A stretch of 64,000 bases of DNA from Siphonodentalium dalli (GCA_032622095.1 CP136067.1:45489549-45553548); one strand, 5' to 3'. Shown: positions 44,441 to 56,636, counted from the first letter of the stretch. Numbers and translations are program-made. Notes: generated by a model not told the origin, from the sequence alone.

Positions 44441-45021
44441 CTGACACAAATATTTTCGTAAAAGTCTTGGATCTGATGACAGTTTGAGTGATTAATCGTT
44501 CCCGAAGATGCATGTGTATCTTGAACACCATCAATGCATATTTGCATAGTGTAAAACATGACTGTGTCATCAATTCGTTGTGAAGATCTGTATTTATATG
44601 CTCCACATAATTATTCGGACACTGAAATACTTATAGTCATCATTGAAATGAACTAGAAAGAAATAAAACCACAACCACGTACATGCACGCTACTGTCTTC
44701 AGAAAAACGCAGGTTGTGACATAACTAATTCAGGCTATTTGGTTAAAGATGGTGTCACTCCATGGTTGTAGGTCGTGCTTTCGCACACCTTCAGTCTGGA
44801 TCGTGTGTACTTCTTAACAATCACATGTATTTCAACATCGACGATGTTACCATGATTTGTCGCTTCAAATATAGGTAATTGTGTTGATGCATATATGCTT
44901 GTATGTAAATATTGGCATACAAGCAAACTTATATTTGTCTATTCAGTCTAACATTGAGTAATGTATGTAATGCATCAACATAGTCCTCTTGTCTGCCATG
45001 TGGTTTGGTGTAAACTCAGGG
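44441..45021. other. Unassigned stretch
   Basis: No gene recognised. Confidence 0.3.
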
Positions 45022-45107
45022 ATCGTACTATGTTTCGCTCAGTTTTATATTCGCGCATCGATTGGTGCGCGGAAATTAGTACTGAACGAATTTAAATATG
45101 AGTAAGG
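45022..45107. mobile_element. Small foldback element, family P copy 2
   Basis: GTACTATGTTTCGCTCAGTT through GAATTTAAATATGAGTAAGG, complementary ends. Confidence 0.68.
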
Positions 45108-45146
45108 TAGCAATATTTAGCACTCTGCGACGAACTGCCTGTAAAA

Positions 45147-45185
45147 TTGCATGTCATTCAAATTTTCCAGTGCGTGAACGTACCC
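45147..45185. mobile_element. Relic end of the Harbinger-like MITE
   Basis: TTTTCCAGTGCGTGAACGTA, then CCC followed by TAA, matches the terminus of the 15512-15924 element, including the TTA-type flank. Confidence 0.5.
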
Positions 45186-45429
45186 TAAGTCTGCATATTT
45201 ATCCAACGTGCGTTTATGAATCATGTTGTTCTGTGAGGAGCACTTACAATAACATGGCATCCATCACGTCAGCACTTTGGTGTGAATTGTATACTAGTTT
45301 CGTACGATATACGGATCGGAAATCAAATTTTAAATAAGTTACTGAAATAGCTTACGTGAAATGGAACGTAAACGTAATTACCGCACATACGGCCTTGGGA
45401 TAGAGAAAATCATTGATGTGAGTGTCTCT

Positions 45430-45562
45430 TGATATTCATGAAAATGTCGACGAATACGATGAGTGTTTGAAGCAGATGGCTCATTGTTGCAAAGTTCGTA
45501 CTTATCACCACGCCCGTCTTCACAGTGACGCAAAATTCCTTGGTGTCAACATTGCATACGAG
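45430..45562 (+). CDS. Candidate coding exon, unidentified
   Basis: A plus frame reads DIHENVDEYDECLKQMAHCC, then KVRTYHHARLHSDAKFLGVN, then IAYE, and meets a consensus donor, GAG|GTAAGC (gtaagc at 45563). Third positions hold few A, unlike the AT-rich surroundings. The acceptor is not clear: only TGTGAG at 45423 precedes it, with a poor pyrimidine tract. The frame stays open to 45721 if unspliced. No family recognised. Confidence 0.3.
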
Positions 45563-45721
45563 GTAAGCGATTTATTCATGGGTGTTTTGAAAGGTTGGTG
45601 CAATGGGCAACGTATCCTCGATCATATCACGGTACCACATGCCGTGGTACAATTCTCAGAACGACATAATGTCCATACTAATACATGCTACAAGCCGAAC
45701 GTCCAGTTAAAAGACATCTAA

Positions 45722-46717
45722 CATATTCTACCTTTATACATGTATTTGGAAACCAGATGAGGAATCCAGAGACGCATAATTCAATAAAGAACAGTGTTAC
45801 TAAAGATGTGTTAGGATTAACAAAATGTACTCAAAATCAGTTACAACACTTAATAATTATACAATTTGTATCACATATTTAATGTATAACAACATTAGCG
45901 TCTTTCAAGTCTGTAGTCGATGCATAATGTTACAATTAGTCTGTTAATCTTGCTACATTATGTTGCAACATTGATTGGAATTGTATCCTATTTCGATTAT
46001 AGATATACTTGACATACGATGTTATACAACGCAACAAATCCAATTTACAAGGTATATTCTATAAATACATCCATTCTGAGTTACAGTAATGTGCTTATCC
46101 AAGCTACCAACGTTACTCATAGCCCAGTGGCTTAGGGCCAACATTTAGCAGAATCAGTGTGTCTTTAATGAATTGTGGTAGAGAGCTACTGTATACTTTT
46201 GAAACGCAGATCTCAAAAAGAAAACGGTGAAAATGAAAGTACCACTGGTATATACTTTCTAAGGATTCGTTGACTTAGAAACGAGAAAATATTTCTTCAC
46301 GAAGATCTTTCTCTGCCACAAAATCAAAATGCATCAAAAGTCTAAAATTGGACGCGGAAGTTTCTTCAATTTGTACAGAGCTGAGCAGCCATACAAAGGG
46401 AAAGCAATGATCCTTAGACGGTGATATATGCATTCGACAGCAGAGAGGCGTTCTGTTCTTACAGCGCGCGTATCAACTTGGCTTCACTTGGTTCAACGAT
46501 ATCAATCTCCACTAGTCATACGTCCTTGGGATTCTGTAACCTGATGGATACCAGTTTACAAAACAGATCGGCATTCTATAGTTAGCGTGTGTGACTGTAT
46601 GTCCCCAACAACAATGGCGGAGACCACATGTTCACAACTTCTCAAACAATGTTGAAGGTGGAATGTTTTGCTGTTTAGTTGAAAAAAAATTCACAACAAG
46701 AATTCGTTATATAGTAT
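45722..46717. other. Unassigned stretch
   Basis: No gene or recognised repeat. Confidence 0.3.
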
Positions 46718-47133
46718 AGGTCGGAGTAGATCATGCCATGAATCTCTACTCTGGTTAACTCCCGTAGAGATCGTATTCCACCAGTACAAAACCTTGGAAC
46801 TTTTTGAAGGTTTGAGAGGGAACCTTATAAAGTCGAAAAAATAACGCGGGGAATATATTTCAAATTAATTACCCAGGAGAAATTCCTTTATTGTAAGCGA
46901 TGCAAAGCAAAATCGCTCACAAAGTCACTTAAATCGTGATATTTCGAGTTGGAACCATCACCTACAGTGAAGTACATTATTAAGGAACAGATAATAACTA
47001 AGAAATATATTCCTTGTGTTATTTTTTCGACTTTATAAGGTTCCCTGTCAAAACTTCAAAAACGTTTCAAGGGATTGTACTGGTGGAATATGATCTAGCC
47101 AGAGTAGAGATTCGTGGCATGATCTAAGGTCGG
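46718..47133. mobile_element. MITE with ~150-bp inverted ends, family M
   Basis: Left AGATCATGCCATGAATCTCT, CCACCAGTACAAAACC and AACCTTATAAAGTCGAAAAA are all mirrored on the right (TTCGACTTTATAAGGTTCCC, TACTGGTGGAATATGATC, GAGATTCGTGGCATGATC). No open frame. Confidence 0.78.
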
Positions 47134-47164
47134 GAATACAAATCATAACGCTGCGCTCATAAAC

Positions 47165-47460
47165 TTCGTCTGTTGATTAACCATTTTATTGCTGGAGCTT
47201 CCTGACATTTTGTGAAATAAAAACCCTGTGCCAATGCATTCTCTTATATATGCGAGTCTCCCACAGGGAGCCTCGCATATACTTGTATAAGATAACACAT
47301 TGGCTTGACACTATTTACCTTGACCTTATAAGCCAGTGCATCTTATATTTGCGAGGCTCGCGATGGGAAACTCGCGTATATGAGAGAATGCACTGACATA
47401 TTATCTTTAATGCTGCACCAGCGCTGCTCCCGTCTTGGAACGGTTAATAATGACAGGTTC
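47165..47460 (+). mobile_element. Twin-hairpin MITE, family G copy 2
   Basis: Ends TTAACCATTTTATTGCTGG and, in reverse complement at the right, TTAACCGTTCCAAGACGGGAG, homologous to 26937-27195. Diverged hairpins at about 47230-47305 and 47330-47397. TTAA at both edges. Confidence 0.72.
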
Positions 47461-47589
47461 TGATATTGAACATTTTTACACGCGAGAAGAAGAGTTTCAC
47501 GTGGGCTTGTGAACACAAATTAACCGGGAAACAGATCATACAATTCACGAAATAGTAATTCGATTCCACCCAAGCCTGCAAATAGTGTG

Positions 47590-47995
47590 TCTATATTTGC
47601 AGAATGAGGTTCCTAGAGGGTGAATTTAGTCATGCTATCCCGCACATCGGGATAGCTTAACCAAATTCACCCTCTGTGGACCTCAGTCTCCTTAGGCCTC
47701 ATCTTCGGGGAAGTATCTAAATTCTAAAATTAACATTGTTTTAGTTACTTTTTCCCTTCTGGAAAGTTTCGTTATCCCCTAATTTGCACAAGCTAAAATG
47801 CATAATCGAGGCGACTAATGGGTAAACATCACCAACTTCAACTGGGGAACTTCAAGCTGATCCTATGACTCCCCTAGTAGTCGAGGTCTAAGCAGAATGC
47901 GGTCCACATAGGGTGAATGTTGTGACGCTAGCCCGTTGTGTGGAATAGCGTCAATACTTTCACCCTCATGGTACCTCATTCAGCCCATGACATAC
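47590..47995. mobile_element. Twin-hairpin MITE, family I copy 2 (diverged)
   Basis: TTTGCAGAATGAGGTTCC, then AGAGGGTGAATTTAGT, with the partner TTCACCCTCTGTGGACCTCA, and a second degraded hairpin at 47892-47985. Same order as 40152-40614. Confidence 0.7.
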
Positions 47996-48154
47996 ACACT
48001 ATTTGCAGGATTTATTCTGTCAGCTTGTTTCGAATTTAAGGTACGAACGATACAAACTGTATACGAAATTTCGTGGGCTGATTACGGTCAATTCGTTGCA
48101 CTGTTCGCTCGATGTATATACTGTATGTCTTATATATATACTCTTATCGGGTTA

Positions 48155-48670
48155 TTAAAGATACGGTCGGCGTTGGCGGTGGGTATGCTGTTAAAATATT
48201 CACCTCTGTCAAAAACCGTTATAAACAGAAAGAATAGTAAAATATAGACAGACCTTGTTCTTATACCAATCAGAAATACGGCATAAACAGTATGGTATTG
48301 TAAAATGTTTCCCTTTGTTATGTAAAGAAAAGCAAAAAACGTTACAGAACCTGGCTTTTGTTTAGATCCGGATATGGTGAACATAAAGAGCGTTATTTGT
48401 TACTGTTTTCCTGATATGGAAATAATAAAGAGCGTTTATATCATATGTGTGTGATTAACCAATAGAATTTCACTGTTATGTAAACAGAAGCAAAACTTCT
48501 GTAACACAACCAGGCTCTTGTTTACGTACACCATCGTACGTCTTGACGACAATATACTATTTACGCGCTAATTATGTTTGGCATACGAACAAAACTATAT
48601 ATATTTTAATATTCCTTCTGTTTTGAACAAATATGAACATTTCTGCAACGAACGCCGCACGTGCCTTTAA
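48155..48670 (+). mobile_element. TTAA-bounded MITE, family B copy 2
   Basis: TTAA-AGATACGGTCGGCGTTGG to AACGCCGCACGTGCC-TTTAA. Collinear with 8568-9095. Boxes at 48385 and 48427. Confidence 0.8.
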
Positions 48671-49080
48671 GGATCATGGGACCTCACTTTAAATGACCAG
48701 ATTATCATGTTTACCATGAGAATAAAATAGGCATCTTTAAAATATTTGCTGTAAAATATGTCTTTTTGTTATAAGCCAACATATATTTTTTGATTCACTT
48801 ACTTATCACTTTTATTTGCTGAATGGGTAATGATTTTAGCGGAAGAATAGCAAATTTGATAATTATTTGAAAATTTAGTCCGAGCACATGTTTACAGTGA
48901 ATCAGGAAACAAGAAATTTTGCAGTAAAATTTCAAGGTGAATTTCTTGTTTTTGTTATACAATTGCCCTCTACAATGTATTTTCTGCATATATTAAAGAC
49001 GGGTCGAAATGTGTGCAATTAATTTGTCAATTTTAGATGGACAGACACTTTTTTTCCAGTTTGATGTATACCAGTTGAGG
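48671..49080. other. Unassigned stretch
   Basis: AT-rich; no gene. Confidence 0.3.
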
Positions 49081-49084
49081 TCGC

Positions 49085-49440
49085 CTAACACTTCACCTCT
49101 TCGCTGCTATAACGTCCGAAACTATTACGGGCGTAAAATTGCACGTCGTGTGCTATATGGTCCGTAGTACCTACCGATCTACTTCAGCACACTAGCAGTA
49201 GGCCATTATTCATAAATGGAACTCAGATATTGCTGCATCGGAATAACTATCTCGAAGCTGCAAAAAGTGTATGATGTTCTACGATTGTGAACGAAAATAG
49301 CCTTTCAACTGAGTCAGTTCTATGTTTCTTTTGATATTCCCCGTTATATTTGTCCACTGGAAAATGGCAATAACGTCAACAGCCAAGCACACTACGTTAT
49401 AGCGTCATTTAGCAGCGAAGAGGTTATAAGGGGAGATAAC
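49085..49440. mobile_element. MITE with short inverted ends, family N
   Basis: CACCTCTTCGCTGCTATAAC on the left is mirrored by TTTAGCAGCGAAGAGGTTAT on the right, and cgttatag appears near both. Single copy in the window. Confidence 0.55.
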
Positions 49441-50473
49441 ACTGCATGGAGTGCAACGATATTTCCATTTGAAATCCAGATGCACATTTGTTCTATCCTC
49501 TACAAAACAATCGACTGCGCACGCGTGGATTCATTCCATCGTATGCGGCGCTCTATATATTAAATACAGTAACAAATATTTTTAATTAACAATGCTTTCA
49601 CGATTCACATCATATTAGCGGTAACTCGTCAAAACGTATTTATTGACGTGAATGGACTTATTGATAACTGGTTATTCTTTTGACTCGGCGAAATTGTATT
49701 GGATTGTAGCAAACCTTTTAAGATATGAAACTTTAATTAGTTAGTCTATTAAATATTGTTTAGGTAGTCCATTGCTGTCGACACAACCAATACATGGCGC
49801 TTTACGTGTATATGTGTAGCAAGGGACGTGACGACTTGGGTGGCGGTGTCTCAACCAACTTTGGTAAATTATTTTGTCACACTTGGTAATTTCAGAACAA
49901 GACAGGGTGAAATTGTTCTGGTAGTTTTATATACTAACCAGCATCTAGTGAGAAAGTGTTTGCTTTAGACCGAAAGTAGAATATTGTTTGACTTTTTGTT
50001 CACTTTTCGGACTAAATTGTCCGTGCGTATTCGGGTGTTAGGTTGGGGTATCAGTTGGAAAATTCCAATCGGGGGGGGGGTGGGGCGAATCGAATTTCCC
50101 GGACATGAACAGTTCGGCCTGGTTCAACGTGGGGATGCAGTTTGAAACAAAGGAAACCCAGTAGCCACGTCACGGTGTGTAGCTATTCATTGCATGTCTC
50201 GGGCGTAACTAGAGAGACTTGTTTCTAAAAATGTTTTGATTTTTACAGTTAAAGGGACATATACTCCAAACCTCAAATGTAATTGAAGCCGATTGTCGCT
50301 AAATATTATGATTGATCTAATAACTTTACTGACGGGTGAACAGATTTGAACGGAGCATGTTGTTTATTGACGACACGCGTCAAATATGTCGCAGCTCAAC
50401 CTGGAGTCGCGTAATCGATTTCAACCGGAAAGGGTCTTACTATTGAGCGCGGTTCCGAGAAATTAAAGAGAGC
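49441..50473. other. Unassigned stretch
   Basis: A G run at 50070-50079 and some GC-raised segments (50340-50460). No frame with splice signals identified. Confidence 0.3.
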
Positions 50474-50570
50474 TCATACCTTACTTGTATTTAAATTCGC
50501 GCAGTACTATTTTTCGCTCAGTTTTAAATTCGCGTACTTTGAATTCGCGCAGCGAATTCAAAACTGACAA
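50474..50570. mobile_element. Small foldback element, family P copy 3
   Basis: TACCTTACTTGTATTTAAAT, then GCGCAGTACTATTTTTCGCT, and the inverted GCGAATTCAAAACTGA. Confidence 0.66.
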
Positions 50571-51330
50571 ATATATTTCCATAACATTTATCAAAATCAT
50601 GTACCTGAATAAGGTAGATCAAATGACCCCCACGATGTTGAATACAACACACAGAGGATACAATATAACTGCATTAGTTGCGAAGATAAGTATAATCCGA
50701 GATCTACTACACTTATATATGATATTACTCCAATAATAAGTATAGTATTTCAATAGTTATGGGCATCACTGACATTAATTTGAACTTAGTAAAGTGACAT
50801 CAACGACCATTGATAATTTGGTAGAGCTGTTTTTGGTACAGTAAGAAGTTGTAGTCGTTCTGGGGAATTTATTTTCACAATAGGAATATACGGACATTCC
50901 GGTATAGCACACAAACAATTGGAGCTCCAGTTGTAATATGTGAAATGACTGAACGATGGAGTTCCAAAACATAAAGTGCCATATCACAGTTTTACAAATT
51001 CTTATATACAAAGCATGCACAGGTGTGAATTAACGACGCGAGATTTAGATTAACAGATTTGCATATAAAATATCCGATCACCACAATGGCATTAGCAGTT
51101 TGACAAATAAGTTATTATTAAAAGTAAAGCTTAGAATACGTGCGATGAATGGTAATTAATGAGCACATGCTTGGGCAAGAATTAACAAGTTGCATAAGAA
51201 TAGCCCGCTGATTAATACAAAGAAATGTTGTAATTTCGCGAAAGCCTAATCTAACAAAGAAATGAACATAACGCGAATATCATAGAAACGAAACACACCT
51301 CTGATATTCCCGCCTGTTCACTAAACTTAT
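50571..51330. other. Unassigned stretch
   Basis: No gene recognised. Confidence 0.3.
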
Positions 51331-51334
51331 GAGT

Positions 51335-51427
51335 GAATCGTACTATTTTTCGCTCAGTTTTAAATTCGCGCATCGTCGGGTGCGCGAAAAATAGTACTGC
51401 GCGAATTTAAATTCGAGTAAGGTAGCC
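51335..51427. mobile_element. Small foldback element, family P copy 4
   Basis: GTACTATTTTTCGCTCAGTT to GAATTTAAATTCGAGTAAGG around a GCATCGTCGGGTGCG apex. The best-preserved copy. Confidence 0.7.
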
Positions 51428-51629
51428 GGAAACAGGATATGTTTGTAATGCCAATAAAATTGCTTTTCTTGCATTTAAAAAATAATTGTTTGGCGGATTG
51501 AATTACGACCGAGAAAAACGTATCCTGATTAGTTGGATATTCGAGCATGCACATTTTGTAAAACTATCTCGTTCGTAAACTGTTGCTCGGATCCCAGAAT
51601 ATCCAACTCAACAGAGTATCACCTAAATT

Positions 51630-52075
51630 AAAGGTACACTATCCGATTCGATGGTCCCCATATAATCAGACTCCAACAACAACAGTTTTAGAAATGCCGC
51701 TTCAGTTTTCATGCAGATTCGATTAATTGATCAAAAATAATGCTAACCACCTTCAACTATAATAGTATAAAATTGCCCGAAACGTGTTATTTATCAACAT
51801 GTTATCTGACGAAATTTGGCCTTATTATCAATACAAAGCCTCTTGATTTTAGAGCTATCCATCTTCATCCGCAGTTTGGTCCGAGACCATCGGCCCGTCG
51901 ACTTTTTACTGGCCCACTAATAAGTCTCGATGGTGAAAAATAACAGATTTAAAAAATCGATATCTAATAACTCTGAGCTTTGATATGTGGGTTCCTCGAC
52001 TCGAATCAAATACCCCCTCCCCGAAACCAAATAAATAGTAATTGAGGGGCGCTTAATCGGATTATGCACCTTTAA
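51630..52075 (+). mobile_element. TTAA-bounded MITE, family J copy 1
   Basis: TTAA-AGGTACACTATCCGATTC to CTTAATCGGATTATGCACCT-TTAA. It contains AACAACAACAGTTTTAGAAA and GGGTTCCTCGACTCGAATCA. Collinear with 55500-55947. Confidence 0.82.
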
Positions 52076-52376
52076 GCCTTGCAATTGATAAGCAATTGAC
52101 AAACTTGCCCAGATACACGAATCAGGTTAGCCTCTTTTCACACTAATCACATATTCATGCTTATCGGTAATACATGTATATCCAGCTCTGCCAATGCTTG
52201 AAGCGTATGGTAGCATAATACGCTATGCACATGTACGTCTGAGCCACTGTATGATATGTAAATTGTATCTAAAAGACTGGCATGATGCGTGGGAATGTTG
52301 TTTTATGTTATAGGAAAAGTATATATCTAAATGCCACAGACACAAAGATCGGGAAACTCATAAACTAAACAATGGA

Positions 52377-52620
52377 CTAACCACCAAGAACTGCTCCTCG
52401 AATAATATTGCTTGGAGCTACACGTAACTCCTGTAAATCATTATTGAGTAAGATTGAGAATTGTTCCGGTGGGTATAGCTGTTCTAATTGACGATATGCA
52501 GTGCCCTTTACCGACACCAAATCACGATTGCGATGTACGAAAATCGAGTTATGTAACTTATGCATCAAGAAGTATGGAATACTCTTATTTCCACTACCTA
52601 ATGGCACCGAAAGCGCCATC
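52377..52620 (-). CDS. Candidate C-terminal coding segment, unidentified
   Basis: A minus frame of about 80 codons includes NRDLVSVKGTAYRQLEQLYP, then PEQFSILLNNDLQELRVAPS, then NIIRGAVLGG and TAG. Amino acid mix and codon use look coding, but I see no clear acceptor and no family. It could be an old retroelement or a pseudogene end. The plus frame on the same bases (52454-52690) looks less protein-like. Confidence 0.25.
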
Positions 52621-52927
52621 TCTCTGTCGTTTACGGATGGGTGAACTTGAGTTTAATGAGTATGTATTATACATGTATACGTGCACATAAGCTAAAATAT
52701 GACGTAACTCTCGCCTGATGTCCACACAAAGATTTGGGGATATACAATAATATTTATTTGTTAGAGAGGACAGTCGTGGCTTACACGTACCAAACCATTT
52801 AACGGACACGACTGAATTGAACCTAAACATTGCGTATAGGCCTACGTTATTTAATAGCAGGGACAATATAGTTTGATACGTATAAAAAAAATATCGGTAT
52901 GTAGAACTTATATACCTTGAAACAAAC
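52621..52927. other. Unassigned stretch
   Basis: No feature recognised. Confidence 0.3.
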
Positions 52928-53373
52928 TTAAACAGACATGGATCATTCGAACCTCGAAATGTTTTGCTACGTAATGTGAAGCGACGGATACGATAGGTCG
53001 ACAAATAAACGAAATATTGATATACCGGCTTCATATGCTCTGAAACCACTTACCAAAGTCACAACCATTTTTCAGCCGTTTTCAACTTTTCGCCAAAAGT
53101 CAGATAAACGCTCTTTATTGCTACCTTATCAGAAATAGACAACCACGGAACGCTCTTTTCTGTTCCATGTCGCGCGAATGGTTGTTTTGAGTTTGGGACA
53201 CAAACACCGTATTCAAAATTGTATTTTTCATTACTTCAATGCGTCTTTTGAGGTTACATAATGTTCGTAGAAAGGTAATTCAGATATGTATCGACCTATA
53301 TCGATACTGCGAAAAATTCAAAAGCGAATAATATTATGTGTATTTTGGAGCGCAAACCGCCACGTGGCTTTAA
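52928..53373 (-). mobile_element. TTAA-bounded MITE, family A copy 4
   Basis: Reverse orientation. TTAA-ACAGACATGGATCATTCG to GCCACGTGGCT-TTAA. Boxes at 53107 and 53149. Confidence 0.83.
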
Positions 53374-53439
53374 TGAAGTCATAAACATTTTCTAGATGTC
53401 ATATTTTTTCGTACTTAAGCGAGAAGTTGAACTGACGAC

Positions 53440-53492
53440 CGCTCTTTGTGCATACCATAACAGGAATATATTAAAAACTAATGCTCTTTGTT
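53440..53492 (-). repeat. 42-bp-spaced box dimer, degenerate
   Basis: GCTCTTTG at 53441 and 53483 (42 bases apart), with ACCATAACAGG between, just downstream of family A copy 4 but outside its ends. Confidence 0.6.
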
Positions 53493-53902
53493 GTTTCACG
53501 CTAAATTCTATTACCGGTACTTCAGTAAATCTTTAACGGCAGATGAAGTATTTATCGATCTTCTTTGATATCCGGAACGGAATCGGAATGTGACACAAGC
53601 AAGACACACGACTGTATAATTTGATGTTCTAAACCACCATGTGAATTTAAATTTTATTGCCTACAGTGTTGCTATATATTCGTGTTAGTATCCTACTACT
53701 GATATAAATCTATACTGCAAGTTTGAGTAACACTCAATAAATCTAGCAGGCTGGTTTCTTCTTAGACATATATACAGTTTATTGCATGTATACGTGTAAC
53801 AATGATTAAGGTATAAGTTATATTATTTAACCCGTTATATACTAAAGCATCATTGATGAGCAGTTTTACCATATAGAACCTTTTTCAGATAAGACAACAT
53901 AT

Positions 53903-54212
53903 CCTCGGGTAAATACGCACATAATCGACCTATAATATGAAATAGGTACATAATGTGATTATTTGATCTGAAATAAGCAGATAATGGTGTCATGGCCATT
54001 ATTTCGTTTTATGGCGCGGGCCACAGTGAAAACATATGTTAAAGAGTGTATACCTGAAAAGTTGTGGGTTGGCTAACTTGTCTCATTGTCGGCACTTAAC
54101 ATGCTTAGAATCGCCACAGTATAAGTCGATAATGTGACAGAAATACTCTTATTTTCAGCACATAATCGACTCAAAATGAGGCTATTCTAAGCAGATTATC
54201 TACCTAAAATAA
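53903..54212 (-). repeat. Family C repeat, copy 4
   Basis: Reverse orientation: AATACGCACATAATCGACCT through AAGCAGATTATCTACCT. The site equivalent to the 10-kb insertion reads GTATACCTGAAAAG, uninterrupted. Confidence 0.78.
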
Positions 54213-55060
54213 GTTCTTTAGAATCAGATAATGTGCGGATTTTAGGGAGAACAGACTGGATAGGTAGTTTATTGAACTTATTATCTGAACATTTCCCACA
54301 CTGAATATGAATCATTTTGCTCTTGTATTATCTGTTTTTATGTTTGCCATCTGCCTTTAAATACCTGAACACTCCTCCAAATTAATAATAGACTGTTCCA
54401 ATGTATACTTTTATAACTGAGTGGGAGAATCTATTTAGTACAGGAAGGGGAACTATCGTCTATATAAGAAGTTAGTAACCATGCATTTCGTTGAAAAGTG
54501 TTATTTTATGAGCTGTAACGAAAACATTTACACGCAAACTATTTTTTCACAAAAATTCTGGAACCCCCGATACATAATTATTATTGAACATAATGTGTGT
54601 CGTGTTATTATTTCCGACTCCAGACCCTTCGACAATCGATGAGCTTAAATAATATGAACAATGAATACCCACTCCCTGGGATGAGTCAATGGAAACAATT
54701 AATAGAATACGCCACCTTCTTGGTCAATGGCATGGTGCTTGTACGCGGATAATGTATACACTATAGAACTCACCCGAGACGCATGCACATGTAGACAGGA
54801 GTGACTGTTTCTGAATGAGAACGCGTTAGACTGACTCTCATCGACCAGTACTCTGGCAGCCATACACAATACGCAATTTCCAGTAATTCTGCCAACTTGG
54901 GAAGGGGTACTGTACTAACACCTACATGGCTCTTTCGAACACGAAAATTATAAACATAACTTGGTTAGAGGTATAATACCTGGATCCATTTATTTAATAA
55001 ACATATTGAGGTGTTAACTTACTAAACACCGTGTTTACGTTACCTAAACACCTCGTTTAT
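54213..55060. other. Unassigned stretch
   Basis: No gene or clear repeat. Confidence 0.3.
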
Positions 55061-55064
55061 CACC

Positions 55065-55468
55065 CGACATAATCAGCTAGCTACTAAACGACTACAAACG
55101 CCCTCTTAGACCCGGTTTTGCTGAACCGTCAATGTAGATTTAAACCAGGTTTAAACTCGGCTGTTTAAACTAGATATAACGAATTCGGCCTACATGTTCT
55201 GCGTTGGTCCAGATAAGTTGTTGACTATGCACTGTTGGTGTATTCGGGCAACACCATTGTAGAGATGTGTGATTGTCAGCATAATATATAAGGCCATTTA
55301 ATTCTCCGCTGTCCTATAAACATTCAGTCTCGGGGGCTCGAAACTCTACGGCCGAATACTTCGTTCCCCCTCCGAGTTTAAACCTGATTTAAACCTACAC
55401 TGACGTTCAGCCAAAACGGGTCTAACTGTGCGTTTGTCATCGTTCAGTTGTTGGCTGATTCGGTGGTA
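55065..55468. mobile_element. MITE with ~110-bp inverted ends, family O
   Basis: AATCAGCTAGCTACTAAACG, AGACCCGGTTTTGCTGAAC and TTAAACCAGGTTTAAACTCG are mirrored at the right by CGAGTTTAAACCTGATTTAA, TCAGCCAAAACGGGTCTAAC and GTTGGCTGATTCGG. Confidence 0.76.
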
Positions 55469-55499
55469 TGAGCATGCAAGTAAACTACAGTTTGATCGT

Positions 55500-55947
55500 T
55501 TAAAGGTTCTCAATCCGATTCGATGGTCCCCATATCATCAGATTCCAACAACAACAAGTTTTTTTTAAATGCCGCTTCAGTTATCAGAATCGATTAATTG
55601 CCCAAAAATAAAACTAACCACAGTCAACTATAGTATAAAATTGCCCAAAACCTGTTATTTATCAACATTTTGTTCAACGAAATTTTGCCGGTTTGTCAAA
55701 TATCTGACACAAAAAAAGCCACCTTTTCACTTCATCCGCAATTTGACCCAAGACAGTCTTCTCGTCGACTTTTATTGGGCCACTAAATATTCCAGGGGGT
55801 GAAAAATATTAGATTTAAAAAATCAATATCTGATCCCTCTGAGCTTTTATGGGTTGGTTCCTCGACTCGAATCAAATATTTCCCTTTATCCCCGAAGCCA
55901 AATAAATAGTAATTAAGGGGCGCTTAATCGGATTGAGTACCTTTTAA
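55500..55947 (+). mobile_element. TTAA-bounded MITE, family J copy 2
   Basis: TTAA-AGGTTCTCAATCCGATTC to TTAATCGGATTGAGTACCTT-TTAA. About 85-90 percent similar to copy 1 by eye. Confidence 0.82.
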
Positions 55948-56636
55948 ACAGTTTGATTAAAAAAAATAATAATTTGAATTAGAATTTTGTTTATTTAAAT
56001 TTTTTTATAGATTGAGCTATTTGCTCGAATTTTTGTAATTTAATTTTTTTTAATCTAAACTTTGAAAACAAAAACTAACGCCGTTATAACCTCCGCCAGA
56101 ATAGCACCGAGTAACCACCCCAAATTTGGTTGAAATCGGTCCAGTGTCTGGGAGAATAATGCAAATAATAGACGACCGACACAGAACAGTGACTTCACAC
56201 ATATATGTGTACAGATCTACACCAATGTAAACACACACTGAAGCTCCGTTTGAAAAGGAATATATTAGCGGATGGTTTGTCGTATTCCGACTGTGGTCGG
56301 ACAACAGAGAAGCACGCTATTGTTTGCCTTTGACTAAGAATTCGTAAATTTTCAAAAATATCAATTTCAAACTAATAATTTGAATGTAACAATCATTACC
56401 CTTATACCAAATGTATGGTATAAAAACACATTTTACCTTCACAACATAAGATATATTATCTAATTCTAATTATGTAAAACAGTGTTTTAAAGGGAATTTT
56501 TTTTAGGTGGTCATTTGAGAGATTGACATGAAATATTTGCAAAAAAAACCGCATGCATTATCTAGCTTAGGATTCCAGCTAGGGTCCATACCCAGTCTAC
56601 TATCTGAAATCATGACAGTCTGCTAGAAAATATTAT
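55948..56636. other. Repeat debris
   Basis: 56050-56250 holds a diverged dispersed repeat (CCAAATTTGGTTGAAATCGG with an ACACACAC-type end). The rest is AT-rich with nothing recognised. Confidence 0.4.
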
